NCBI RefSeq assembly: GCF_024363255.1
Contig: NZ_AP026070.1
Location: forward strand, 2,232,001 to 2,296,000
Direction: 5' to 3'
DNA from: Shewanella sp. NFH-SH190041
Lineage (GTDB): Bacteria; Pseudomonadota; Gammaproteobacteria; Enterobacterales; Shewanellaceae
Length of the DNA stretch: 64,000 bases
Shown here: positions 1 to 7,917 of the stretch, in pieces
Layout: every line of letters begins with the position of its first letter
How positions within the stretch are numbered: the first letter of the stretch is position 1
The notes under the pieces: model-generated
Database searches by the model: none
The model's input: only the letters and a program-made list of their open reading frames with translations
What the model was told of the DNA's origin: nothing
Program-made: the position numbers and the translations under genes

Positions 1-384
1 ATAACGATATTTTCGCCAAATGCTATAAAGCAGCGACAGTAGCCTGTGATTAAAAAAATCGAGAAAATGACGTCTAAGCCCTTGCTCACCTTCATTGGCA
101 ATTTGCTCAAGCATAAAACCAGGTAAAGGAGAATGGGCACCATTTAACCCTAAAAAACTCGCTTCTAATTTTAACCGACCATCATTGAGTTCAGATAAAA
201 CCGACACATCACTGCTCGCAAATCCAAGGCTAGGATCCGAGCTAAATATCAATCGGCTATTCAAATCCCCATCAGCATCCTCGGGGTCCTGCCCAAGTAA
301 TTGCTGCAATAACTCAACTAACTGAAAAAAATGATATTCAGTCACATTGTTAGGCAATCTGACATTAGATTGGTCAACAGTCAT
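1..384 (-). CDS. tssG: T6SS baseplate protein TssG (VasB/ImpH), C-terminus cut by window edge
   Basis: The first 128 codons of a TssG protein, read leftward off the window. TssG and TssF form the baseplate wedge of the type VI secretion contractile tail. Visible family features are the N-terminal segment with EYHFFQLVELLQQLLG, the LGFASSDVS stretch, and the FLGLNGAHSPLPGFML motif that is typical of TssG. The start ATG (384) follows a GGAG Shine-Dalgarno about 8 bases upstream and lies 35 bases after the tssF stop, which fits the usual tssF-tssG order. The frame is open to base 1; the C-terminal half is outside the window. Confidence 0.9.
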   Translation of the reverse strand, partial: MTVDQSNVRLPNNVTEYHFFQLVELLQQLLGQDPEDADGDLNSRLIFSSDPSLGFASSDVSVLSELNDGRLKLEASFLGLNGAHSPLPGFMLEQIANEGEQGLRRHFLDFFNHRLLSLLYSIWRKYRY

Positions 385-419
385 AAGGACAACTCCAGTA
401 TTACTTATATCTGGCAAGA

Positions 420-2186
420 TTAAATCAGAGGCTGCTGACCAGTCTGAATGCCCCATGTATAGCGCTCTTGGTTATCCGCATTTATCACAACCAACTCATG
501 AAATGAGTTAATGCTGGCATACAATGAGAAAAATCGGCTCAATACACTACCAAATAAATACAGTTCTCCCTCTGAGCCCAACGCAGATTGTGACAACGTA
601 ATAACAGAGCTTAATCCTCTGACAGGTAACCCTTTTATCAGACGTTGTACCGGCTCTGACTTGATATCCAAAATCCCCTGTAACCTATGACGAGAAATTT
701 TTTCTGCCTGACGATCAACCAACGCGCGAAAATCATAAGCTCGCAATACCGCACTTAAGGCATCTTTTGATAGTAACGACAGATAATTCAATGAAAGATT
801 TGAAATTAACATCCATAGCAAAGAACCATCTAAAACAGGTCGAAGCGGTGCCGTTGGTTCAGTGATATTACTGAACTCGGCATACGCTGGAGAACCATCA
901 GTTGGTACCGCAATATCCCCTTTGCCTAATAACAAAGGCACTGCTCGATTTGTGCAAGTCAGTTGCAGAGATACCGCTTCACTGAAACCAATACACTGTG
1001 TTTCATCACCTCGCACAAAAGAAATAAAGTGCTCAAAACCATCATTTTGGAGGCTGTCTTTGACCCGTACCCGAAAATAAAGTGATTGCCGGTGGCGTGT
1101 ACGTTCGATTTCATGTTGGAAACTTTCAAATGGCGTATAATTTCTAACTTGTCCTCGAATACGCCCAATATGGTTTTCTTGCCAACCTTGAACCTGATTT
1201 ACACTAAACACTTCATAATGTGCTGGCTGTCGACAAGATGGAGTAATTTTATACTCCGCATGCAAGCCATTTAGATCAATAGGATCTGCATCATGCTCAA
1301 ATAGATTAATTGCAGGGCTACAATACAACTCAAAACTATTGTCTCTAACCCGTACATCTGCCGGTAAATTTTTAGTAAAACGAAACCTCAGGCTAAAGCT
1401 ACCTTGAGTATCAACGGCAACGTATTGTCCCAAATTGCGAAGGTCAAAAAATAAAAATGCATCAGGAAACGAAAGATACTCTTGAATAATGCGATATCCT
1501 TCATACACATTTCTGGGATAAGGCAAGATAGCATCACCCGTATCAAAACCCACAGCCCTAAAACTATTAGGTGGTAATGTTACAACTCTGTGCGCAGTTA
1601 CCACTTCAATTCGCTCGAGGTAATGATTTAGCCACAAGTACAGCATTCTGGCACTGTGAGGGTCACCGCCAAGAAAAAAACGCAGAGATTTTAAATCAAT
1701 CTGCCCGACCTGTTGTTCTCCAAATAACAGCAACTTAACATCGATTTGCGATGATTCTCTCGTATGCGTGGTACTGACTTTGTCACGAACAAGTGGATAT
1801 ATATCGATATCCCGACAAGTTCTAAAATGACAAACAGTATCGGATACAGGCAGTGAATCTAATTGTGTTCCTTGAGCAATAGTTTGCCGACTACTAATTG
1901 CTTTTATATAAGGCGAAAATTGCACCATACACATACTGGGAACTGGCCGTAAATAATTAGGCCATAGCATATTGATAATAGAATGGGTTAGTTCAGGAAA
2001 TTCATCTTCCACTTTTTCTCGTAATCGCCCAGTTAAAAAGGCAAAACCTTCCAATAACCGCTCCACATCTGGATCAGTATTACGACTATTAAGAAAGCGG
2101 CTAAGTTGCGGATAAATATTTGCAAACTCAACACCTTGCTCTCTAAGAAAGGCTAATTCATCACGAAAATAATGATTATTGGACAC
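420..2186 (-). CDS. tssF: T6SS baseplate protein TssF (VasA/ImpG)
   Basis: A 588-residue TssF, the family's normal length, and the largest wedge component of the T6SS baseplate. It opens with the characteristic FRDELAFLREQGVEFA, RNTDPDVERLLEGFAFLTGR and WPNYLRPVPSM stretches. The start ATG is directly adjacent to the tssE stop, so translation of the two is probably coupled. It sits in the leftward operon tssB-tssC-tssE-tssF-tssG. No frameshift is seen. The identification rests on the conserved N-terminal 120 residues and gene order and is firm. Confidence 0.95.
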   Translation of the reverse strand: MSNNHYFRDELAFLREQGVEFANIYPQLSRFLNSRNTDPDVERLLEGFAFLTGRLREKVEDEFPELTHSIINMLWPNYLRPVPSMCMVQFSPYIKAISSRQTIAQGTQLDSLPVSDTVCHFRTCRDIDIYPLVRDKVSTTHTRESSQIDVKLLLFGEQQVGQIDLKSLRFFLGGDPHSARMLYLWLNHYLERIEVVTAHRVVTLPPNSFRAVGFDTGDAILPYPRNVYEGYRIIQEYLSFPDAFLFFDLRNLGQYVAVDTQGSFSLRFRFTKNLPADVRVRDNSFELYCSPAINLFEHDADPIDLNGLHAEYKITPSCRQPAHYEVFSVNQVQGWQENHIGRIRGQVRNYTPFESFQHEIERTRHRQSLYFRVRVKDSLQNDGFEHFISFVRGDETQCIGFSEAVSLQLTCTNRAVPLLLGKGDIAVPTDGSPAYAEFSNITEPTAPLRPVLDGSLLWMLISNLSLNYLSLLSKDALSAVLRAYDFRALVDRQAEKISRHRLQGILDIKSEPVQRLIKGLPVRGLSSVITLSQSALGSEGELYLFGSVLSRFFSLYASINSFHELVVINADNQERYTWGIQTGQQPLI

Positions 2187-2624
2187 CTAAACCACTCTAT
2201 ATTTTTTATTACTGTCTAGCAGTAAATCAATTTCCACTGGTTGCACTAATGCTGCAATATTTATCATTGCTAAAAGTTGGAACCTCATCCCCAATAATGT
2301 ACTGCTATCAGAGACAATATTAATCTCAACATCACTTATTCTAGGTTCATAAGTTAACAAACAATGTCTAATTGCCCGACGGATAGTCAGTGCCATATCA
2401 CGGGCAGTTAACGCAGCATCATTAAAATCAATCAATCCTAGCTGCGGTGCACTTTGTGCTTCCCCCTGGCGAGTATTGAGTAAATGGGTAATATTGCGTT
2501 TAATGGAATTCAGCACCGCATCCCAGTCAGGTTCTAAACTAGGATGTAAAATCGGTGCGTCAGCCTCGAGTCTCTCGAACAGACTGACGCTAAATGTGCT
2601 GTCACCAATTGATGAGCAGCTCAT
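2187..2624 (-). CDS. tssE: T6SS baseplate protein TssE (gp25-like)
   Basis: A 145-residue TssE, the T4 gp25-like wedge protein that joins the baseplate to the start of the sheath. It shows the LFERLE N-terminus, the IKRNITHLLNTRQGEAQSAP segment (the family signature around LNTRxG) and the GLIDFND motif. It starts 3 bases after the tssC stop and abuts tssF, so it lies within a tightly packed operon. Length and motifs are normal. Confidence 0.94.
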   Translation of the reverse strand: MSCSSIGDSTFSVSLFERLEADAPILHPSLEPDWDAVLNSIKRNITHLLNTRQGEAQSAPQLGLIDFNDAALTARDMALTIRRAIRHCLLTYEPRISDVEINIVSDSSTLLGMRFQLLAMINIAALVQPVEIDLLLDSNKKYRVV

Positions 2625-2627
2625 AAA

Positions 2628-4103
2628 TTAAGCTTGATCCAAACGGCCGACTAGAGACAATTCAAAGTTAGCGCCCATATATTTAAAATGGGGTCTGACA
2701 GATAAAGATACCTGATACCAACCAGGATTGCCGTCAACATCCCTGACTTCCACACGAGCAGCCCTCAAAGGTCGACGACTACGTACATCTGCAGGAGGGT
2801 TCTCCTGATCAGCGACATACTGACGGATCCAAGTATTTAGTTCACGTTCCAGATCCTGACGTTCTTTCCAAGCACCAATTTGCTCACGTTGTAACACCTT
2901 GATGTAATGAGCCAAACGGTTAACAATCATCAGATATGGTAGTTGTGTCCCCAACCGATAATTAGTTTCTGCTTCTTTACCCTCTTTAGTGTTAGGGAAA
3001 ATCTTTGGCTTCTGGATAGAATTAGCTGAGAAGAAGGCTGCATTATCGCTACCTTTGCGCATTGTCAGAGAAATAAACCCTTCTTCGGCCAGTTCAAACT
3101 CCTTACGGTCTGTTACCAACACTTCGGTCGGAATCTTAGCCTGCAACGCGCCCATTGACTCAAACAAGTGCACGGGTAAATCATCAACTGCACCACCACT
3201 TTGTGGGCCAATAATATTTGGACACCAGCGGAATTTAGCAAAACTATCAGTTAGACGAGAACCCATAGCAAATGCGGTATTTCCCCACAAATAACTGTCA
3301 TGAGAATCACTAACATTCTCCTGATAGTTAAAAGTACGCACCGGATTTTCTATTGGGTCATAAGGTACCCGTAATAAGAAACGGGGCGCAGTCAAACCAA
3401 TATAACGGGCATCTTCAGATTCACGAAGAGCTCGCCATTTAGTATAACGAGGGCTTTCAAATGTTGCAGACAAATCCTTCAAATTCGGTAACTCTTCAAA
3501 AGAGTCAATACCAAAAAATTCCGGCGCTACCGCAGAAATAAAAGGAGCGTGAGCCATTGCCCCAACGGCCCCAGCATATTGCAACAGTTTCATATCTGGC
3601 GTAGATGGAGAAAAAGCATAATTAGCAATCATGGCTGCAACAGGCTCACCACCAAACTGCCCATAGCCGGAAGAATATACATGCTTATAGAGACCAGACT
3701 GTGAGGTTTCTGGAGCAAACTCAAAATCATCCAACAATTCCTGCTTAGTCGCATGGAGCACTTCAATTTTGATGTTTTCCCGAAAATCAGTGCGATCAAC
3801 TAATAATTTCAAGCCGCGCCAAGCCGATTCCATTTGCTGCACTGCATCGCAATGTAAAATAGAATCCATCTGAGCACTGATTTTTTTATCTAGCTCAACC
3901 AACATTTGGTCAACCAGAAATTTATTAACCTGCTCTGCAGTTTTGTTGCTACCAAGTAAGTTTTCAATAAAGGCGGCTACACCTTTTTTCGCAACGTCGT
4001 AACCTTCTTCATTAGGCGCCATACGGGTCTGCGCCATAATTTCATCCAATAAACTCCCCTGAGCAACGGTGGATGAATCAAGAGCCTGTAACTGTTCTGA
4101 CAT
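2628..4103 (-). CDS. tssC: T6SS sheath large subunit TssC (VipB/ImpD)
   Basis: A 491-residue TssC, the large subunit of the contractile T6SS sheath. With TssB it forms the tubule that contracts and is later recycled by the ClpV ATPase. Recognised by the central stretch with ESAWRGLKLLVDRTDFREN, the DFEFAPETSQSGLYKHVYS segment and the FGGEPVAAMIANYAF motif, and by the C-terminal region with YMGANFELSLVGRLD. It is the second gene of the leftward operon, 26 bases behind tssB. Full length, no anomalies. Confidence 0.96.
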   Translation of the reverse strand: MSEQLQALDSSTVAQGSLLDEIMAQTRMAPNEEGYDVAKKGVAAFIENLLGSNKTAEQVNKFLVDQMLVELDKKISAQMDSILHCDAVQQMESAWRGLKLLVDRTDFRENIKIEVLHATKQELLDDFEFAPETSQSGLYKHVYSSGYGQFGGEPVAAMIANYAFSPSTPDMKLLQYAGAVGAMAHAPFISAVAPEFFGIDSFEELPNLKDLSATFESPRYTKWRALRESEDARYIGLTAPRFLLRVPYDPIENPVRTFNYQENVSDSHDSYLWGNTAFAMGSRLTDSFAKFRWCPNIIGPQSGGAVDDLPVHLFESMGALQAKIPTEVLVTDRKEFELAEEGFISLTMRKGSDNAAFFSANSIQKPKIFPNTKEGKEAETNYRLGTQLPYLMIVNRLAHYIKVLQREQIGAWKERQDLERELNTWIRQYVADQENPPADVRSRRPLRAARVEVRDVDGNPGWYQVSLSVRPHFKYMGANFELSLVGRLDQA

Positions 4104-4129
4104 TTCGTAAACCTTCTATTGATAGCAGC

Positions 4130-4639
4130 TTATTCTGCAGCGGGTGAATTACCTTCACCGAGTAACTGCAATTCACTGAGTAATTTTTCGCGGGATGCCT
4201 CACTGGATAGCAGTTCTTGCAACCGTGACCGAAATGCCGGGATATTGCCTAGAGGCCCTTTCAATGCCACCAGAGCCTCACGCAGTTCAATCAATTTGCT
4301 CAATTCTGGAACTTGACAAGCAATCGATTCAGGCGAAAAATCATCCAAAGATTGAAATGATAAATTTACGGCAAGAGTTTGATCCGCTTCATCAGTTAAA
4401 ACATTAGGAACAGAAGTTGATAACGAAAGCTCACTTTCCTTCATGACAGACGAGAAATTGTTTTTATCAACAGAAACAGCTGAACGTTCTTCAATAGGCG
4501 TCTCTTCTGCATGACCTTTAAAGTCACCTAGTACCATCAATTTAAGTGGCAGCTCAATTTCAGCTTGAACACCATCTGTAGCCGGAACATATTTAATATT
4601 TATCCGTTCTTTTGGGGCAACACTACCCTCTTTCGCCAT
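4130..4639 (-). CDS. tssB: T6SS sheath small subunit TssB (VipA/ImpB)
   Basis: A 169-residue TssB, the small T6SS sheath subunit. The family signatures RINIKYVPATDGV and LPLKLMVLGDF are at the N-terminus, with the NLSFQSLDDFSPESIA motif and the helical ClpV-interacting tail region further on. A longer frame begins at 4765. I chose the ATG at 4639 because it gives the standard MAKEG start, has an AAGGAA ribosome-binding site just upstream, and the 42 extra residues look nothing like TssB. First gene of the leftward operon, divergent from hcp. Confidence 0.94.
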   Translation of the reverse strand: MAKEGSVAPKERINIKYVPATDGVQAEIELPLKLMVLGDFKGHAEETPIEERSAVSVDKNNFSSVMKESELSLSTSVPNVLTDEADQTLAVNLSFQSLDDFSPESIACQVPELSKLIELREALVALKGPLGNIPAFRSRLQELLSSEASREKLLSELQLLGEGNSPAAE

Positions 4640-5145
4640 CTGCTGATTCCTTAACACGGTTAAAATACATGCAAAACATGGGGAGAGTTGAGAGAAATAA
4701 AGCGCTATTTTAGCGAAAAAATTTATTTCAATCTCAAACAAAATACCAACAATTGAATATCTCAACTGTCTCCTAGAGGCAAGACGACAGAATTATCCAA
4801 AAAATAAAATAATTCAAAATAAAATATATAATTCAATAATATCAAACACTTAATACAAAATACCACCAAAGCAAATTACAAGCCACTAATTTAGCACCAA
4901 CATTAACTATTACCAAAGTGATAGATAGATCTCATTTTCATCATCCACACCACATCTCTGTTTTAGTCATTGATTTTCTGTGTCGCCTACCTCTTGTCAG
5001 ATAAATTGAATCTAGCCAGGTTGGTCCCTTAAAACAGAGATTAACCTGCCATCTCAATTTAGCTATTACGCCTAAAAGATGGGTATATCTCTTAACCGGT
5101 ATCATTTTTTAGTTTGTATTATCACCACTTACATTAAGGTTTTTT
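4640..5145. promoter_or_regulatory. Divergent AT-rich intergenic region between tssB and hcp
   Basis: About 500 bases without a credible gene separate the leftward sheath operon and the rightward hcp-vgrG unit, so both promoters should lie here. The DNA is markedly AT-rich. I searched by eye for a sigma-54 type GG-N10-GC promoter, common in T6SS clusters, and did not find a convincing one. The hcp start at 5146 is preceded by an AAGG ribosome-binding site. Confidence 0.5.
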
Positions 5146-5664
5146 ATGCCAACTCCTTGTTATATCTCTATCGAAGGCAAAACTCAGGGAAACATCACTG
5201 CGGGCGCTTTTACAGGTGACTCTGTCGGTAATATTTTTGTGGAAGGCCACGAAGATGAAATGCTGGTACAGGAATTTGGACATGTTGTGACTGTGCCAAC
5301 TGATCCTCAAAGTGGGCAGCCTTCTGGTCAACGCATGCACAAGCCTTTTACCTTTACCGTAGCGTTGAATAAAGCTGTACCACTGATGTATAACGCGTTG
5401 GCTGCCGGCGAAGTGCTACCAAATGTGACGCTGAAATGGTACCGCACTTCACAGGAAGGCAAGCAGGAACACTTCTTCTCTACCGTGCTAACCGATGCCA
5501 CCATTGTAGACATTGACTGCACCATGCCTCATTGCCAAGACAGTGATAAAAAGGAATTTACTCAGCTGATTAAAGTGGCTATGTCATACCGTAAAATCGA
5601 ATGGGAACACACTGTTGCAGGCACATCAGGTGCTGATGACTGGCGTACGCCTGTTGTTGCTTAA
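5146..5664 (+). CDS. hcp: T6SS inner tube protein Hcp
   Basis: A 172-residue Hcp, the hexameric ring protein that stacks into the inner T6SS tube and can carry small effectors. It begins MPTPCYISIEGKTQG, the standard Hcp opening, and contains RMHKPFTFTVALNKAVPL and the C-terminal YRKIEWEHTVAGTSGADDW. It is the first gene of the rightward unit, 92 bases ahead of vgrG, so this VgrG and its downstream effector are probably loaded with this Hcp. Confidence 0.96.
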   Translation: MPTPCYISIEGKTQGNITAGAFTGDSVGNIFVEGHEDEMLVQEFGHVVTVPTDPQSGQPSGQRMHKPFTFTVALNKAVPLMYNALAAGEVLPNVTLKWYRTSQEGKQEHFFSTVLTDATIVDIDCTMPHCQDSDKKEFTQLIKVAMSYRKIEWEHTVAGTSGADDWRTPVVA

Positions 5665-5756
5665 TACCCCCTTGCACTGACACAGCGGGGCGTGTCAACG
5701 CCCGCTGTTTTCACCTGCGTTTCTTCCCAACCCGGACAGTGTAAGGACTTATCAGC

Positions 5757-7880
5757 GTGGCCAACCGGTTGCAATTTACCTTAAGTGTCAGCGGTCTCGC
5801 TGACAATACGTTCGGTGTGACGGCATTTGAGCATACCGAGTCCCTTTCCGCTCCTTTTGCCTGTGACCTCACCCTTGTCAGCCGCCATGAACAACTTAAA
5901 CCCGATAATATTATCGACCAACAAGCTACATTAACCCTCTGGCAAGCTGGTGAAGCGGTTCGCCACATCAATGGCATTATCAATGCGTTTACTCAAGGGG
6001 ACTGTGGTTTTCATCTGGCACAATATCGGATGACCCTTGTACCTGCACTGGCCAGATTGTCATTACGTCACAACAGCCGGATTTTTCAAGCCTTGTCCGT
6101 CCCCGAGATCATGACGGTCCTGTTACAGGAAATGGGGATCGATAATTATGCTTTTTCGCTCGCTCACCAACCGGCAAAACGTGAGTTCTGTGTACAATAC
6201 CGCGAAACCGACTTAGCATTTCTATCTCGCATCGCCGCTGAAGAAGGGATCAGTTACACCTTTTGCCATGATGCAGATAAACATACTGTGCTGTTTTTTG
6301 ATGAAAGCCAACTGACGCCAACCCTGCCGCGGGGACTGCCTTATAACGCATTGGTCGGGCAAAGGGCACCTGAATCATATATCCGTAGCTTTGCACTGAC
6401 CTCTCGGAGTAAACACTCAGCAGTGCAATTAAAGGATTACAGCTTTAAAAAGCCCGCCTACAGTTTTCTTAATACGGCCTACGCTGGAGAAAATCATGCC
6501 CAGCAAGCTAATTATGAGTATTTTGACTATCCCGGCCGTTACAAAAATGATGTTACCGGCAAAGCCTTTACCCGTTATCGCTTAGAACAATTACGAGCAG
6601 ATGCGATTGAAGCCACTGGAGATAGCAATATCGCCGAGCTGGTTCCAGGGCACCGTTTTACTTTACTTGATCATCCGGATGACGGTATCAGCCGTCATTG
6701 GTTACCCATACACGTCCGGCACATCGGTACTCAACCCCAAGCTCGGGAAGAAACCGCAGCTGATGGCATCACCACCTACAATAACCACTTTCAAGTTATT
6801 CCGGCCGACCGACAGTGGCGCCCTACTGTTATGACAAAACCCTTGGTTGACGGCCCGATGATTGCCACGGTGACAGGCCCCAAAGGCGAAGAGATTTTTT
6901 GTGATGAATTTGGCCGGGTCAAGGTGAAGTTTCCTTGGGATCGCTATAGCGTCGGGGATGACAATAGCTCCTGTTGGGTGCGGGTCTCTCAGGGCTGGGC
7001 CGGCGCACAATACGGCATGGTGGCATTGCCCCGGGTCGGTCATGAAGTCATTGTGTCCTTTCTTAACGGTGATCCCGATCAGCCGATTATCACCGGACGC
7101 ACCTTCAACGCCGTTAATCCATTGCCTTACCCGCTGCCGGAGCATAAAACCCGTACAGTGATGCGCACCGAAACCCACCAGGGCGATGGCTATAACGAGT
7201 TGCGGTTTGAAGACCAAGCGGGACAAGAGGAAATTTACGTCCATGCGCAACGCGATATGAACAACTTAGTTGAACATGATCTGCGCAATACCGTGACACA
7301 TAACTTGCATCTGTCGGTAGGCAAGCAGCGTTTAACCCATATCAAGGGCCCTGATCACTGCACAGTTGAGGGTGAAACCCGACTATTGAGTAAGGGGGAT
7401 CACACTCTGGCCACCCAGGCCTCCCTGAATATGAAACAGCGGCAAAATTTCGCCGCCGAGGCCGGTCAAGCCATACACCTCAAGGCGGGGACCCAGTTGG
7501 TACTGGAGGCCGGAGCCGGATTGACCCTGAAAGTGGGTGGTAGCTTTATCAAAATCGATGCCAGTGGGGTGTCACTGGTGGGGCCAGCCATTAACCTCAA
7601 CTCCGGTGGTAGTGCCACATCCGGTGCCGGTTACCAAGGTAAACCGCCTAAATTGCCAGAAAAAGTCACTAAACAGGGACCCGCTGCACAACCTGAAGAG
7701 ATAGAAGTGGAAGAAGAGTCTTACCTCACAAGCGACTCACCACAAATTAAAACAGCTGAGAGTTCAGATGGGGACATTTTTCAGGCCCATCAACAACAAA
7801 GCCAAACGACATCAAAACAAAAAAACAGCAAAAGAGTACAACCATCTTTGTCAATGCTGCGATTTATGCCGTCACGATAA
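5757..7880 (+). CDS. vgrG: T6SS spike protein VgrG
   Basis: A 707-residue VgrG, the trimeric spike that caps the Hcp tube and carries effectors. The N-terminal ~350 residues are the gp27-like part. The gp5-type OB domain follows at about residues 366-455, with DEFGRVKVKFPWDR and YGMVALPRVGHEVIVSFLNG. After it comes a beta-helical needle region ending near residue 640, then a low-complexity tail rich in E, Q and S but with no recognisable toxin domain. The start is GTG at 5757, supported by AAGGA 9 bases upstream. The effector gene begins 37 bases downstream, consistent with a dedicated cargo. Confidence 0.95.
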   Translation: MANRLQFTLSVSGLADNTFGVTAFEHTESLSAPFACDLTLVSRHEQLKPDNIIDQQATLTLWQAGEAVRHINGIINAFTQGDCGFHLAQYRMTLVPALARLSLRHNSRIFQALSVPEIMTVLLQEMGIDNYAFSLAHQPAKREFCVQYRETDLAFLSRIAAEEGISYTFCHDADKHTVLFFDESQLTPTLPRGLPYNALVGQRAPESYIRSFALTSRSKHSAVQLKDYSFKKPAYSFLNTAYAGENHAQQANYEYFDYPGRYKNDVTGKAFTRYRLEQLRADAIEATGDSNIAELVPGHRFTLLDHPDDGISRHWLPIHVRHIGTQPQAREETAADGITTYNNHFQVIPADRQWRPTVMTKPLVDGPMIATVTGPKGEEIFCDEFGRVKVKFPWDRYSVGDDNSSCWVRVSQGWAGAQYGMVALPRVGHEVIVSFLNGDPDQPIITGRTFNAVNPLPYPLPEHKTRTVMRTETHQGDGYNELRFEDQAGQEEIYVHAQRDMNNLVEHDLRNTVTHNLHLSVGKQRLTHIKGPDHCTVEGETRLLSKGDHTLATQASLNMKQRQNFAAEAGQAIHLKAGTQLVLEAGAGLTLKVGGSFIKIDASGVSLVGPAINLNSGGSATSGAGYQGKPPKLPEKVTKQGPAAQPEEIEVEEESYLTSDSPQIKTAESSDGDIFQAHQQQSQTTSKQKNSKRVQPSLSMLRFMPSR

Positions 7881-7917
7881 ATATCCATCAATCACACATT
7901 AAGGCTGTAACCATACT

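Noticed and set aside
4640..4765. 42-codon N-terminal extension of TssB
   Set aside because: Hydrophobic and unlike TssB; the internal ATG has a ribosome-binding site and the family start.
4640..5145. Sigma-54 promoter for hcp
   Set aside because: No GG-N10-GC pair with good flanks was found by eye.
6702..7250. 182-residue frame antisense to vgrG
   Set aside because: Shadow of the high-GC vgrG coding pattern; no ribosome-binding site and no family resemblance.
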